Source of the DNA: Bryopsis sp. KO-2023
Taxonomy: Eukaryota; Chlorophyta; Ulvophyceae; Bryopsidales; Bryopsidaceae
DNA: 64,000 nucleotides
Assembly: GCA_030272585.1 (NCBI GenBank)
Contig: BSYQ01000003.1
Location: 6,200,001 to 6,264,000, forward strand
Direction of reading: 5' to 3'
Shown here: one piece after another, positions 36,301 through 47,242 of the stretch
How positions within the stretch are numbered: position 1 is the first letter of the stretch
How the letters are laid out: every line of letters begins with the position of its first letter
The notes under the pieces: model-generated
The model's input: the letters and a program-made list of their open reading frames with translations, nothing else
Databases searched by the model: none
What the model was told of the DNA's origin: nothing
Program-made: the position numbers and the translations under genes

Positions 36301-37430
36301 TATCGATAGAATTAATTTGGCCAACACGAGAAATGAAAAAATAGTGGCAGAGATTCAATCAATTGTAAAAAAAAAAGTACGTTACAAAAAAACAAAAAAC
36401 TCCCCACTGATATGTTGTTGGAAATTTGTGGGGGACTTCAGTCTTACTTTTCTTGACTGTCGATAAAACATGGGCTTCGTCCGGTGAAAGAACCATCACC
36501 GTATCTGGACACACACACACACAAATAAGTTTGAATGCTGCACAGAATCAAAACATCAATCTGGTGAAAACGGCTATTAGTTTTTTTCCTGCCCCTCACA
36601 CCCAATTAATTAAAAAAACGAAAACCGCTCTCACTCATTCACCACATTTTCCAGCCACGTTATTCTCTAAATATAACGAAACGTTTTTTTTATATGTTTA
36701 GAAAAAAAAAGGAAACGGGACTACCTTGAGGGGAAAGCAAGAGAGAAAATAAAAATTGAAAGAAAGAGGAGTCCATCTCTCATTCTTTTGGAGAGAATGA
36801 AAAAAAAGTGAGGAAGTCGTACCTGGGATTTCGTATCCAAAAAGCCAAAGGTGTATTGACACTGATTTCAGATACCGAAATTCATCGTTTGAAGAACTCC
36901 CAGAAACGATGGCCAGAGTGCTGGCATCGTTCCATACCTCCGGTGAATTCTGTGGCAAGCCCGACAGTTTTAGAAGAAAAAAAAAAGAAAATTGGAACAC
37001 AGCTGGAGGAAAAGCAAATGCAAGAAACTAATATGGATGAAGAATAACAAATGCAAAAACTGATATGGATGAAGAATAACAAAGCAAAATTTGGCACTTC
37101 TCCAGAAGAAAAAGATAATTCTCTGTTTTTTTTGTTTTTTTTTTAAATGCCTGGGGACACACTACAAGGCCAAACAGTGATTCAGCTGCACCTGCCTTCC
37201 CCCCAAAAAAATAAAAATAAAAAAAGAGGTGAAAAAAAGAACACAAACTTGAAAACCTTGGAAGTTGAAAAGAACAGGAAGTCCGATGGACGCCAACAAA
37301 GTTAACCGAAAACCAGAAATCGAGAATTATTATTTTTTTGCCAGAACTTTGCGAAAGAACCTACTTTCCAAGATTCGTAGAGCAACTTGAGCCTGGCACA
37401 AAAGTTCTGCGCGTCGAGTTGAACAGCCAT
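29298..37430 (-). CDS. SPT16: FACT complex histone chaperone SPT16
   Basis: This is the large subunit of FACT, which takes apart and rebuilds nucleosomes ahead of and behind RNA polymerase II and replication forks. Eighteen exons were inferred, all in phase: 37365-37430, 36823-36949, 36448-36504, 35725-36008, 35095-35393, 34339-34819, 33993-34108, 33608-33782, 33202-33294, 32807-32938, 32403-32507, 31987-32126, 31538-31760, 30995-31056, 30537-30750, 30101-30298, 29690-29892 and 29298-29412. They give 1029 residues, close to the usual 1000-1050. The order matches the family. First comes a pitta-bread aminopeptidase-like N-terminal lobe without peptidase activity ([24 protein letters not shown]). 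The middle tandem-PH part follows ([38 protein letters not shown]), then an acidic Asp/Glu/Ser tail (exon 17) and a basic Lys/Arg end (KRPRQF, exon 18). Confidence 0.96.
31372..31537. repeat. Minisatellite in SPT16 intron 13
   Basis: About four units of 42-44 bp, each with the core AAGGCACAGGGAATAT (minus strand) followed by a TATATAAATACATATA tract, run from the donor site of exon 13 into the intron. The first unit supplies the splice donor itself (GTAAGG). Confidence 0.8.
33311..33351. repeat. AC/TG microsatellite
   Basis: A run of about 20 CA units lies in the SPT16 intron between exons 8 and 9, just upstream (minus-strand sense) of the exon 9 acceptor. Confidence 0.9.
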
Positions 37431-37899
37431 CGAGTTCGATCAGCGACAAACGGTTCGAATTGACGTTCAACGAATATCGGGTGCTGGTGATTCAATGGCA
37501 CGTATCGACAAGGTGGAGTTTTTTTTTGGCGAGAGTCGAGGGGAATGCGCGCGCTCCAACCCCCACCTGAACCCGACAGAAATCGATCCAAAATCAGATG
37601 AACAGAAAACACCCACCAAAAAAAAGAATGTACGAATCGTCAACGTCACTCTACAAAAATCGTCAGTCTCCATCGCAACTCGCTGTTTTTCTTTCTCGAG
37701 TTTTCTCGCCAGTGTGAAAAACACGCGCGTGCACACGCACACCCTAGAGCGCTTCTCGACATCTAACACTTTTGGTTCGGGGCGGTGCGACGCCGGGGTG
37801 TTGTGGTTGAGTTGAGTTTTTTTTGGTAAAGAAAATCTCACGAAAAGAAACAAAAGGGGAAAAGAAAGGGGGAACAGACGAAAACCGTGGTGGGTTTGG
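37431..37899. promoter_or_regulatory. Divergent promoter region of SPT16 and elongin B
   Basis: A 469-bp gap separates the start codons of the two divergently read genes. It carries A-rich and T-rich runs but no obvious TATA box at matched distances. Shared regulation is an inference from the head-to-head layout. Confidence 0.5.
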
Positions 37900-38995
37900 A
37901 TGTCGCTGGATATGTATGTTCGCGTTAAGCGACTAAAAACCACTTATTTTCTGCAAGTGAAGCCCACTGACACGATTCTAGAGGTCAAGCAGAAGCTACA
38001 AGAATACTGCGAGCAGGTTGGTTGATAGTCCACACTAGGCGTTTTGGCATTCTCTTTTTGCGTCGCTTCTAGGCTTGGTGGATACGCACTATGAATACAA
38101 TCTTTGAACTGTGGCTAGAAAGGGAGGGTCTTCTTGACTGGAAAAAGAAAGTTGATTTGAGCCAATGCTGCTGGGTCCATATTGTTTTTCTTTTTTTGCT
38201 GTTTTTGGTGACTTCCCCAGTGTTGCCTTCATGCAGTGCTTTCTCATTAGCCCTTCTGCATAGAAGCAGTGTTCAGGGTCTCCCGGAATACAGTGTGTAG
38301 ATGCCCATTATGGTTTATTGTTCATTTTCTTTTCATAAAAGTATGACTCCACTTTCGATCCAGGAAATAGGGAGAGGGTGCAGTAAATTCTATTCCGCCA
38401 TGACGACTTTGGAAAATCACACTGCCAGTTTTGAACCAAGATCTTTCTGGACCTCATGTCACACTGAGTTTGACCAGCAGAGGGCTTGATTATTGAATTC
38501 TGAAATGTTTTCATGTTTTTTGGATCGTGTGTTTTGTGGGATGTGTGGAGCAGCCACCAGAATTTCAACGACTGCTGAAACAAAAGGGAACGTCCTGGAC
38601 GGCCCTTGATGACGCTCGCAGATTAGAGGAGCTCGAGATTAAAAATGACGAAATCATAGCGTTGTGCTATGCGGAAGAAGGTGCGCCTTTCATTGATAGA
38701 AGCTGCATAGAGTGTTTTCTTCCGGCCCTGATGAGAATTTATTTTAAAAAACTACTTTCAATTTTGTTTTTTTGGTGACAAAGAAGCTCAATTTAGTTTC
38801 TTGTTCCTTGGCTTTTTTTTAATCTGTTGTATTGCATCATGCTGACATCCTTGCGTAGCCCACCCACTGTTCGAATAATGAGCGAAAAGGGTCCTACCCT
38901 TTGTTGTGTTTTATCTAACTAAAGAAGCAAATTTTGGTGCAGATGGATCATTCGAAGCTGTCGCCATCACGCCACACGAAACGGAAGCAGCTTAA
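37900..38995 (+). CDS. ELOB: Elongin-B-like ubiquitin-fold protein
   Basis: Elongin B pairs with elongin C as adaptor of cullin ubiquitin ligases and of the elongin transcription elongation factor. Exons 37900-38016, 38554-38680 and 38943-38995 join in phase to 98 residues, close to the family size. The start MYVRVKRLKTTYFLQVKPTD matches the elongin B opening (ββ with the R-x-K-T-T pattern). PPEFQRLLKQ corresponds to the PPDEQRLYKD loop, and the last exon gives DGSFEAVAITPHE, matching the family's FEAL-xI-xP end. The alternative is another ubiquitin-like protein. The end motif favours elongin B. Confidence 0.78.
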
Positions 38996-40445
38996 ACAGG
39001 GGCCATGCAAGTTGTTGGAAATTTTGTCGCCGGGGCGGTGGTGGGATTGTGTGGGCAGTGTGAAATCTCTCATTTGCTATTTCCTGGCTGGTGCACTGTT
39101 TTCTGGTCAGTCATGTACATGGGTTTCTGATCGATCTATTCCAGAGTGTGGCAAGGAGCTTGGCTGGTTGTCCAAGTGTTTTAATGCTTGCTGAGGCTGG
39201 TCGCAAGGTCAACCACTGCACTTTCCAGTTAGAGGTTTCCTCTCCACAACGCGAGTACAATGTATGTATACAATGTATAATTACCCCCCATGTGCAACCA
39301 CAACCACAGGAAGAAAGGCAATACTCGATTGCCTGCTGTAGTGCACCCTCAGCTTCAATGAGATTCTAATCCCAGTTTTCATCATATGAAAGGTTTTGGG
39401 TGGTGTCTGTTCTGTAGTATTGTGTGGAGTATTGCTCCCTCCACACATACCATATCCTACCCTACCCTTCCTACTCCTGTGAAAATAGTGAATATTTGAT
39501 GGTGGTAACACTGGGATTCAATCATGATCCAGCTAAATATGATGAGAAATGGCACATGGGTAGAATGCTGGGATCACTGCTGAACACACCAAAAGTGATA
39601 TTGGGCGGTTTTGAAGCCCATCATTTCATTTCTTGCACTTCCACAAGGCTGTCTGGTTGTTCGCCACACCCACACTCAATTGACTCTTTTCTGCGGAATA
39701 AGAAAGAGCAAGCTGCAGAACATTTCAAAAAACTGTGTAACCACACCCATCCAGCGATTTCCCTTCCAACCTGGAGTTAATCGCTGGAGTTGGGGATCCA
39801 GCTCACACATTCCCCACAAGCGTTGTGCCAAAAAAAAAACACCCCCAAAGAAAAGCACTGCTCCACCCTCATCAAATACGAAGGGCCAATGGACACTCTT
39901 TCCACAGAAAGAATGCAACCGATATCTCAACAACAGTGGAGGATGACTGACATGAGCTCAGGATGCTTCGCCCTCTGGTTTTTCAAACTGCGATGGTCCA
40001 TCCAGGATGTGAGTGCAGCAGAGCCCTGTCGATTTTCACAAAAAAAACTCAAACTCTTGCCTCTAAGGTTAGATTCTCGAAGGAGATAAGAAGATGGTAA
40101 GTCTTTAATCCACAAAATCACCAGCCGTTCCCACAGAACTCAATTGCATACATGAGTTGAAGACTATGCAGCAATTTTGGTGGGGGGGAGGGATGGGTTG
40201 CTATCTTTTTTAGAGTGTGGATATCGGGATTAAGAAGAGTTGTGCTTGTTAGAATCATTTTCATATTTTCCTGCTGACCGTGTTGAAGCTCCAGGTGGAA
40301 CGAAATAAAACAAAATAAAAAAATAGAGCCCCTCCTTCCATCAGGAAACCAACATAGAAAACGCTCCATATATAAACGATGACTATTGTCCTCATTTCAC
40401 AGTCTCATGCCCCCCAAATTTTATATTAAGAAATCCGTAACTCAC
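38996..40445. other. Intergenic stretch
   Basis: This is the 3' flank of the elongin-B-like gene and the 3' end region of the S1-like gene. The final exon of the latter, a few codons after its membrane helix, should lie at about 40100-40440 but could not be fixed. No other gene was supported. Confidence 0.4.
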
Positions 40446-43400
40446 CAGCAGAAAGAGCGAAGGCCAGAATCATAGCAAGGATGATTCCTTCGAGGAATTT
40501 CACTTGTGTCTGCAACAACAATTCAACAGGCAAAAAAAAAGGTCAGAATCTTTTAACTCCCTTCCATTTTTTTTGCACCCACATGACTCTGTCTAGAAAA
40601 CAACCCCCACCCAAAACAGGAAAAAGAGTCCCAAACTCACCATACAGAGTCCTTCGCACACGTCGTAGCTAATTCGGTTGGTTTCATCAGCAAGCAAATT
40701 TCTCTTCGCTCCGTTCACTCCATCAGACGCGGATTCATGCGACACATACATCATGACGTACTCTTTGGACGCTGCCTCCAGGGCAGACATGACAACACCG
40801 AAGTCAGTCAGCTCCCCAGCCAAACTGTCCGAAGCGGAGCACACCACCACCACCCTCGGGGCGGCATCATTCTCAGAAGACCTCGCCAAAGCTCCTTCCA
40901 CGGCTTCTGCGATGTTCTGGCTCTCTTCGGTAGTCGCACAGGACCCCACCAACTGTTTGCAAAAAAAGGAAGAAAGGCAAATGCACAAAGTTGGGTTAGG
41001 TTGATGGTTGCTGCATGTTCGTAAGTCGTGTGTGGATTTCACCAATGGATTTCATAACTTTCTTGGTAAATGCAAAGAGATAGAAAGGAATGGTCGATCG
41101 GGGCAAGCTGTGTTTGCGTGGGCGGCTACTTCGTTTAAATCATTTTATTAATCGATTTTTTAAAGGCTGTACATCGAAGAGCTGACGGATTGACACGTCA
41201 CGTGTGAACTGTTCCCGAGTATAAACGTAAAAACCCAGACTGCAAAGCGGAGGAAGTCGTAGGTCTGGGAAGCCGAGAGAGTCGCGGGAGAGAAAGACAT
41301 CACCAAATATGTCGACATTGACTATGGGTACAATCCACCATCCGACGGTTCGCCAGGGGATCGCCCCACGAGCTCAGAGCAAAGTAGTGTCGACGACGTC
41401 TGTTCGATGCCAGGCTCAAAGTCACGGACCGCACATTCCAAGAAAGGCCAAGAAAGCCAACCCTTGGTTCGATGTCCTTCGACAGAGTGAGGACGTGAGC
41501 GATAGGGTCCGCTTCGGCGAACTGCCTGCGGAGATGGCGAAAGACGTCCAGGACCTCGTGCAGGAGGGGCTTTGCGAACAGGCGGAAGAGATTCTGATGC
41601 ATGCGGTGTATGACGTTGGGAGCGACAAAAACGAACGCGAGGCCCTGCTCCAGGTGCTTAATTAAACAGAGATTGCACTGCTGACGTCTCGCGAAACACG
41701 TTCACTGGACAAGGGCAAAAGGGCAAAAACGCTCGGTCGATGCGATCCCTTTTCGACGTATCTTCTCCCCAACCTCTGGGGCATGTTCACGAATATTCAC
41801 ATGTTTTTTCCGCTGTTGTTCATCCATTCAGGCAGCGCTCAAGGTGCGTCTCCGCTGCGAACCGTGTTAGGGTACTACAGTATCGAGCCCAGTATCGAGG
41901 AGGAGGGTTTCCGTGTAAAACGCAACTGAGAAGATCAAATCGAGGAGGGAAAACAAAAACAACGAATGAAGATATGCTTTGTGGTGTTTATTTTGAAATA
42001 TGCTGAGAAGATCAATAGGGAGGGGGGGGGCAATTACAAGAAAATATCGCTTAGTCCTTGCAACATTGCTGCATTTTACTAATGTCTGTTGCAGGACTGG
42101 GGAAGTGCCTACCTAGATTTTGAGATTTTTTGATATGTATACTATTGGGAGTGTATAAGACAAGGGGGTGTGTATTTGGATGGGGCTGTGAGGCTTTGTG
42201 AAATCACCAGCTGTAAAACTGTGCTGTACGGATGCTAGAGAAAATCTTCATGTGGAATTCCATATCTATAGATATTTGGATTCTTCCATATCTATAGATA
42301 TTTGGATTCTTGTGTATTTCTCATATCATCTCAAGAAATATTGAGAAATAAAATCACCTAATCAGGGAACAGTAATATTGTCTAATCATCAATCATCTTA
42401 TATCATATCAATACATTTTGTCCTTTATCACCAACCAATTATTCAAATAAGAATATTTATTGTGACTGCAAAATGATACAATATTCAATGATGGAAAGTG
42501 GGGAACTAATTTTTTTGCCAACCCCCCTTCCAAAATCAGGAAAGTGATGCCTGATTGATAACAGGAAACAAACAATATTCAATTTGTCAGACTCACCTCC
42601 ACATCAATGCCACCATTCTCAGCCAACAGTTGTGCAAAATTGTCGCCAGTTCCCTGGGAAGGGCACACAAAATAAAAATACATATACATACAAAAAATAC
42701 ATACATAAAATCTATTGTATATTAGATTCTAAGAAACTTCAAATCAAAAAGAGTAGGTTCCAGACTTTCCATAAGTTGTCCTATTCGAAAATTAGACATA
42801 AAATATTCGATGGGATATTTTTGGTGCCCCTTCTCTCACAACAAAAAATGAGGAATCAAAACATTCACTTTATTTCATTTGCAGCATCATATCCACAGGG
42901 GGAATAACAATACGTCACGTCTTTTACCTCATAAACTGTGTTGGGGAACAACAAAGCGGAGGATTTCCTCAGAGTGCTCTGCAGAGGTTTCATTTCTCCC
43001 AAATCCGAAGGTCGCATCTGCACATTTCCCCCCCAGAAAAAAATTAAAATAATAAAATTTTCAATAAAATAAAACAAATCCACACACATCACCCCATAAA
43101 AAATGAAATAAAGGAAAACAACTTTTAATAACATGAAACAAATCTGCGAATGACAAAACACAACAGGAACCATATTATCTGAAATGAGATGTAAAAAAAG
43201 CAGCCAAAGGTCTTGTGGACAATTCTCTCCCCTCTTGCAATTCTAAGTATAGAAGCACTTGTACAAGAAACAATTTGGACCAGAAATTGCCCACCAACAT
43301 GCTGTTGCCAATCCAGGAGAGTCATAATCAAATAATAATTGAAAACCAAAGATGTATTCAGAAAACCCACCTGATTTCCAACAAACACGACAGTGATTTC

Positions 43401-43919
43401 GGGGGTGGATGCGTCCTTAGCCAGAATTCCATCGGTGGCCGAGTCGACCCCTTTGAAAGATTTCATCAACCCATCCCACACATCCGAAAGCAGGAGGCTC
43501 TAAAAATACATTGGCAAAGGCAAAACATTTGAGAGGGGGTATCAAAAAGAAAACACCACCTTGCTTTTGGCAGCCAGTGTTTCTCACTGTTGCAGCAGAA
43601 CTTGAGTGAGAATAAATCGACCATCACCACACCAGTTTTTCCCTTTATATTTCTTCAAGCATTGCACCTCGACTATATTATTATTCATAACTTCGCCCCG
43701 ACGTTGAGATCCTCACACGCAATCGATTCCACGAAGCGTATCATAATCCGAACTTTCGGGCAAGCCACCCACCTCATAATTCACGCGAGTCGCTGCAGGT
43801 CCAAAGTTTTGAGATCCCCACAGAAGCGTAGGGGTGGAAGCTTTTCGAAAATCGGTCGCAGCCCAGGCGGTGACAATCAAGGCCAGCAGAAATAGGGGGC
43901 AAGACCAGCTGACGCGCAT
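40446..43919 (-). CDS. V-ATPase accessory subunit S1-like protein (3' end open)
   Basis: This is probably the green-lineage counterpart of ATP6AP1/Voa1, a membrane protein that helps assemble the proton-pumping V-ATPase in the endomembrane system. Inferred exons are 43773-43919, 43371-43499, 42928-43017, 42597-42653, 40641-40952 and 40446-40509, in phase, giving 266 residues so far. A signal peptide covers residues 1-21 (MRVSWSCPLFLLALIVTAWA). Then come PTLLWGSQNF, the strand ITVVFVGNQ, the VVVVCSAS and EYVMMYVSHES strands of a luminal domain, and a C-terminal membrane helix (FLEGIILAMILAFALSAG). That order and the short tail match plant S1-like proteins. The last exon is missing from my model. 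Intron 4 (40953-42596) holds another gene on the opposite strand. Confidence 0.65.
41309..41665 (+). CDS. Small putative plastid protein nested in an intron
   Basis: A single-exon ORF of 118 codons lies wholly inside an intron of the S1-like gene and is read from the other strand. Residues 1-38 are rich in Thr, Ser, Arg and Gln with no acidic residue and contain VRCQA, which resembles a chloroplast transit peptide and cleavage site. The rest is acidic and helical (WFDVLRQSEDVSDRVRFGEL; EGLCEQAEEILMHAVYD). I do not recognise the family. The ORF has higher GC than its surroundings and a compact 5' flank, which support a real gene. The function is unknown. Confidence 0.6.
   Translation: MSTLTMGTIHHPTVRQGIAPRAQSKVVSTTSVRCQAQSHGPHIPRKAKKANPWFDVLRQSEDVSDRVRFGELPAEMAKDVQDLVQEGLCEQAEEILMHAVYDVGSDKNEREALLQVLN
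42260..42311. repeat. Perfect 26-bp tandem duplication
   Basis: Two exact copies of a 26-bp unit beginning CCATATCTATAGATA lie in the same intron as the nested gene. Each unit contains its own small palindrome (ATATCTATAGATAT). Confidence 0.85.
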
Positions 43920-44496
43920 CTCGACTTAAGCAACTGGTAGAAAGCAGTGGGGGCAGCAACACGCACCTCAGTGGTGGGGACCAGCGACAAAGTCTTGCTT
44001 GTACGAACAGCTGCTTTTCGTTTTGCTAATAATTCCCGGTTGTTAATGTGCGCATTTTCACATTTATGGGTTGACTAGATGTCAGTCTGGCGCAAGGATA
44101 AAATGTCTGCCATCTGTCTGAGAACACCTTTTTTTTCAAGGTCATGATTCACTTGTCGAGAAGCAACTGTGTGAAACAGCTCACTTTTAAACAGTCCAGA
44201 AGGAACCCCCTCCAGTGCCTGCTGTAGATTGCAAAACCACCAGAATAGAGCCAAAAACCAGTAGGCCAAATTAAATTCGACCTGTGAAATCGCGATATCT
44301 ATGGGAATTCATGTCAGGTTCATCAGTCTATCATTGGTTGGAGGCGTACTTTTCTCAACGATATCAATCATGTGCATGATTATTGTAATATTCTCATCCA
44401 CAATGTGAGGGTGGGATTCTGGGCTTCAGCACAGTGGAAGATGGGTGGAAAGTGAGATATAATATTGATTGAGTTGGGTTTTCTCTTGTGATGCAG
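43920..44496. other. Upstream region of the S1-like gene
   Basis: No gene was supported. A short frame at 44080-44150 (MSVWRKDKMS) could be a first exon for the candidate at 44497, but this is speculation. Confidence 0.3.
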
Positions 44497-44592
44497 TGGT
44501 TGTCCCTTGAAAAAGACAGTCTCCGAGTGTTTAGCTTGCCGGAGATGTCCACAGCAGTTCTAGACGCTTATGTCAAACGAGAGCCTGTGTAA
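44497..44592 (+). CDS. Possible terminal exon of an unidentified gene
   Basis: A good acceptor (TTTTCTCTTGTGATGCAG) is followed by 31 sense codons and a TAA. The peptide WLSLEKDSLRVFSLPEMSTA looks protein-like. No partner exon or family was identified. Confidence 0.22.
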   Translation, partial: WLSLEKDSLRVFSLPEMSTAVLDAYVKREPV

Positions 44593-45994
44593 AGCAGAAA
44601 ATAATGCAACTACAATTGTGTTCTTATTTGAGTCGATTTCTTTCAGGAGGGTGCAGCGAAGTGACAAATATATTATGTCAAAATTGGAGATTAAATACAC
44701 AATGTGCTCGATGATATTCAATATTCAATAAAATGATTCTATCTCTGCAGCCCAAATACATTAATGTTTTCTCCAAAAATATGCCCCTCAGCTGAGGTCT
44801 GCAGTCTAAAAACAGAATAGCTACTCTCAACGAGTCATTCAGCGAACCACCATCGAAACAAACAACTGCTGCGACTGAAAACCGTTATCGCAGTCATTCG
44901 CAACCGCAACACAACCGTCCACTCCTCCTCCTCTTATCTGGGGACAAACACAACTATGCTTCACCCGCAACTGCATCTTCTGATTCACAACACTTGCCAG
45001 GAGAGTGCCTTGGTCTTCGACACTAGAACAGGATGTCTATCGCAAGGGTTTCACCGGAAGAATCTCTACAGCCCAATCAGGGCGTACAGGCGGAGTTTTA
45101 CGGCTTCGATCATGCAGTATGTTTCTTTGCCGTGTGGGCGTACCCTGCACAAAGCATCTATGTTTGAAGATTGAAAAGCAAACCTTTGGCTCCAGTGTCT
45201 GGTCGTAAAGCGCGCAAGAAAGAGAGTTCACGACTTAAATGGTTTACGGTTGATGTTGCAGAAACGCATTGCCGCCAACGCTGTCGTCCGTTGGTTCAAA
45301 CGACGGTCTGTCAGCAACCGCTTGGTCCACTCGATGGTGTTGATGGGGGTCACAACCGCGAGATGGGCCTGCACGGAATCGATGGTCTCGTGCACTATCG
45401 CTGGAAGGTGGGTTTAAAACTGGTATTTCCTTCAGCTAGATGTTCAAAAGGGTTGTTTCTGGAAGATCGAGTCGGGGAATTGCATGGCCAACAGACGCGA
45501 CTCGTTTTCTTGACATTACAGTGCGGCGATGTCCTGAAACGTCGCTGCGGGAGGAAGTGCGCCATCAGACCCCTGGGTCTTTCTGCAGACCACCAGACGT
45601 CCAATGCTCGGCCTCTGGTATTTGGAATCGAGCAGGAACTGTCTCGTCTTTGGGCACGCCTTCCACAGTGTCTCGAGTGTGCGGAATATGGAAGGTGGTT
45701 GGAATCAACACAGGTCTGTTCTTCCGAAAAATTGTTTTCCTCCCTTTAAACTCCTGTCGTTGGAAATCGCAGGGAGGACACAAAAAACATTGCCAGCAGC
45801 ACGACTTTTCTCCACTGCAGTGCACACGTGTGCTGAAACTCAAACTGAAACCTCATTGCTCCCACTTGCTTGTTGTGATGATCGAATCAGATTATCTATT
45901 ATTCTCGAGAGCACAACCAAATGAATCTTGACTGTTGCATGATTTTGGCTTCTTGGAAGAAACTGTGAAGTTGTTTTCTCTGTGTGCGTTCCAG

Positions 45995-46410
45995 TTCTAC
46001 ATCCTAGCTCATGACGGGACAAACGGTGGAAGGATTTTGCATGGTGTGCGCCGCCACAGCGAGAGGGTTGGGGGGCATGTTGACATGCTGATGGTAATCA
46101 TGTGGGAGGAAGAGGCACAGCGATACGCCCACTTGCTGGAGGCACAGGGGGAGCCTCCGATGGCTGTGAGCATTGTCTCCCCTGTGGTCCTGGTTCAGTA
46201 CCTTGAGATGAACAGGTAAGTTTTGATCAGATGCGAGGTCTTGAGCCGACATGTGCCAAAGAGTATTATCAAATAGATTGAACAGAGCTTGATGAAGTCC
46301 TTCAAAGTTCATTTTCACTGGCAGCTACTGTTTGTTGTGGCAGAATCAGGTGCATACTCCAGCAGCATGGGTCATTGTACATCCCACCATACCCCCAAGA
46401 AGCACAATAA
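45995..46410 (+). CDS. DUF3110 domain protein (C-terminal exons)
   Basis: Two exons are clear, 45995-46215 and 46344-46410, joined in phase. They encode FYILAHDGTNGGRILHG, then VDMLMVIMWEEEAQRYAHLL with EAQGEPPMAVSIVSP, then QQHGSLYIPP before the stop. This matches DUF3110, a small domain of unknown role found in cyanobacteria and plastids, in which a strand-helix unit ends in an F/L-LEAQ motif. Upstream exons between about 44956 and 45728 exist in more than one frame; acceptors near 45258 and 45438 and a donor at 45715 are candidates. The N-terminus, and hence a transit peptide, could not be settled. The LTR retrotransposon lies 304 bp behind the stop. Confidence 0.6.
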
Positions 46411-46714
46411 GGATGACAGTTGTTAGCGATGGACGATTTCTCTGATTCCAGCAAGGTTTGTGGTGCACATGGCGATCTGGCTGCCCTTCACATCGGGCAT
46501 CTTTGCAATTTTATTTCTCGCTTGCTTTAGACAAAGTCCCCAAGTACGAATATCAGGTTGGGACTCAGAGTCTGGGGTTTTTTGCTTTGCTTTGTAGACA
46601 ATAATGGGGTGAGAACATAAATTGTTGGGATGGTAAAAACTACGAACCCTTTCTATTCTAGCTGGAATCTTTGGGTTGCTTTTCTTAAGCAAAATGTAAT
46701 CACTGATTGTAGAG

Positions 46715-47041
46715 TGTTGTTACTGGAAGAACGAGCCTTCCGCAAAAAAAGTCTTACAACAAAAAGACAACCCCGAACTCCCGTTCACAGACTTTCCTTC
46801 CCGACTCACTCAACTCTCACACTTCCTCCACTGACTCATACCTCGTACTTCTAACGTAAAACCCCTACTGCCATGGGGCCTCTCACCCGCACTGACCAGT
46901 TGATTCAACACATTTGACATCGCTCTCAGAGTCAAATCGTGTGGTAGTACTTTCATTAGAAATGAGTGTCCGTTGTGTGGATTTGTTGATGTGACGCTCT
47001 TATGTCTGTCTTTCAGTACTTGTGTTCTACCCGGTCCAACA
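46715..47041 (-). repeat. 3' LTR of the young retrotransposon
   Basis: It is 327 bp and differs from the other LTR at one position (T instead of C at about 46900). It is directly flanked by AGAG on the outside. Confidence 0.95.
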
Positions 47042-47242
47042 CGCTTCACTGCCTCAAACCTCCGAAAAAGTTCTACTCGTGGTAGAATAAACTAATATCC
47101 TCACTTCCACACCAGTGTAGCCTTCTCCTACACTGTGTTTCATCATAAAAAAAACATCCCTCACCGGATGGAAAAGAAACCTTCTCTCCTCCGTTTACTA
47201 TGTCTTCTGGTCCTACCTATTCTCTCATCACCACCATTCTAC

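Noticed and set aside
46429-46455. Short ATG exon (MDDFSDSSK) with a GT donor left of the retrotransposon
   Set aside because: It starts 18 bp after the DUF3110 stop, and its phase does not fit the candidate exon at 53681.
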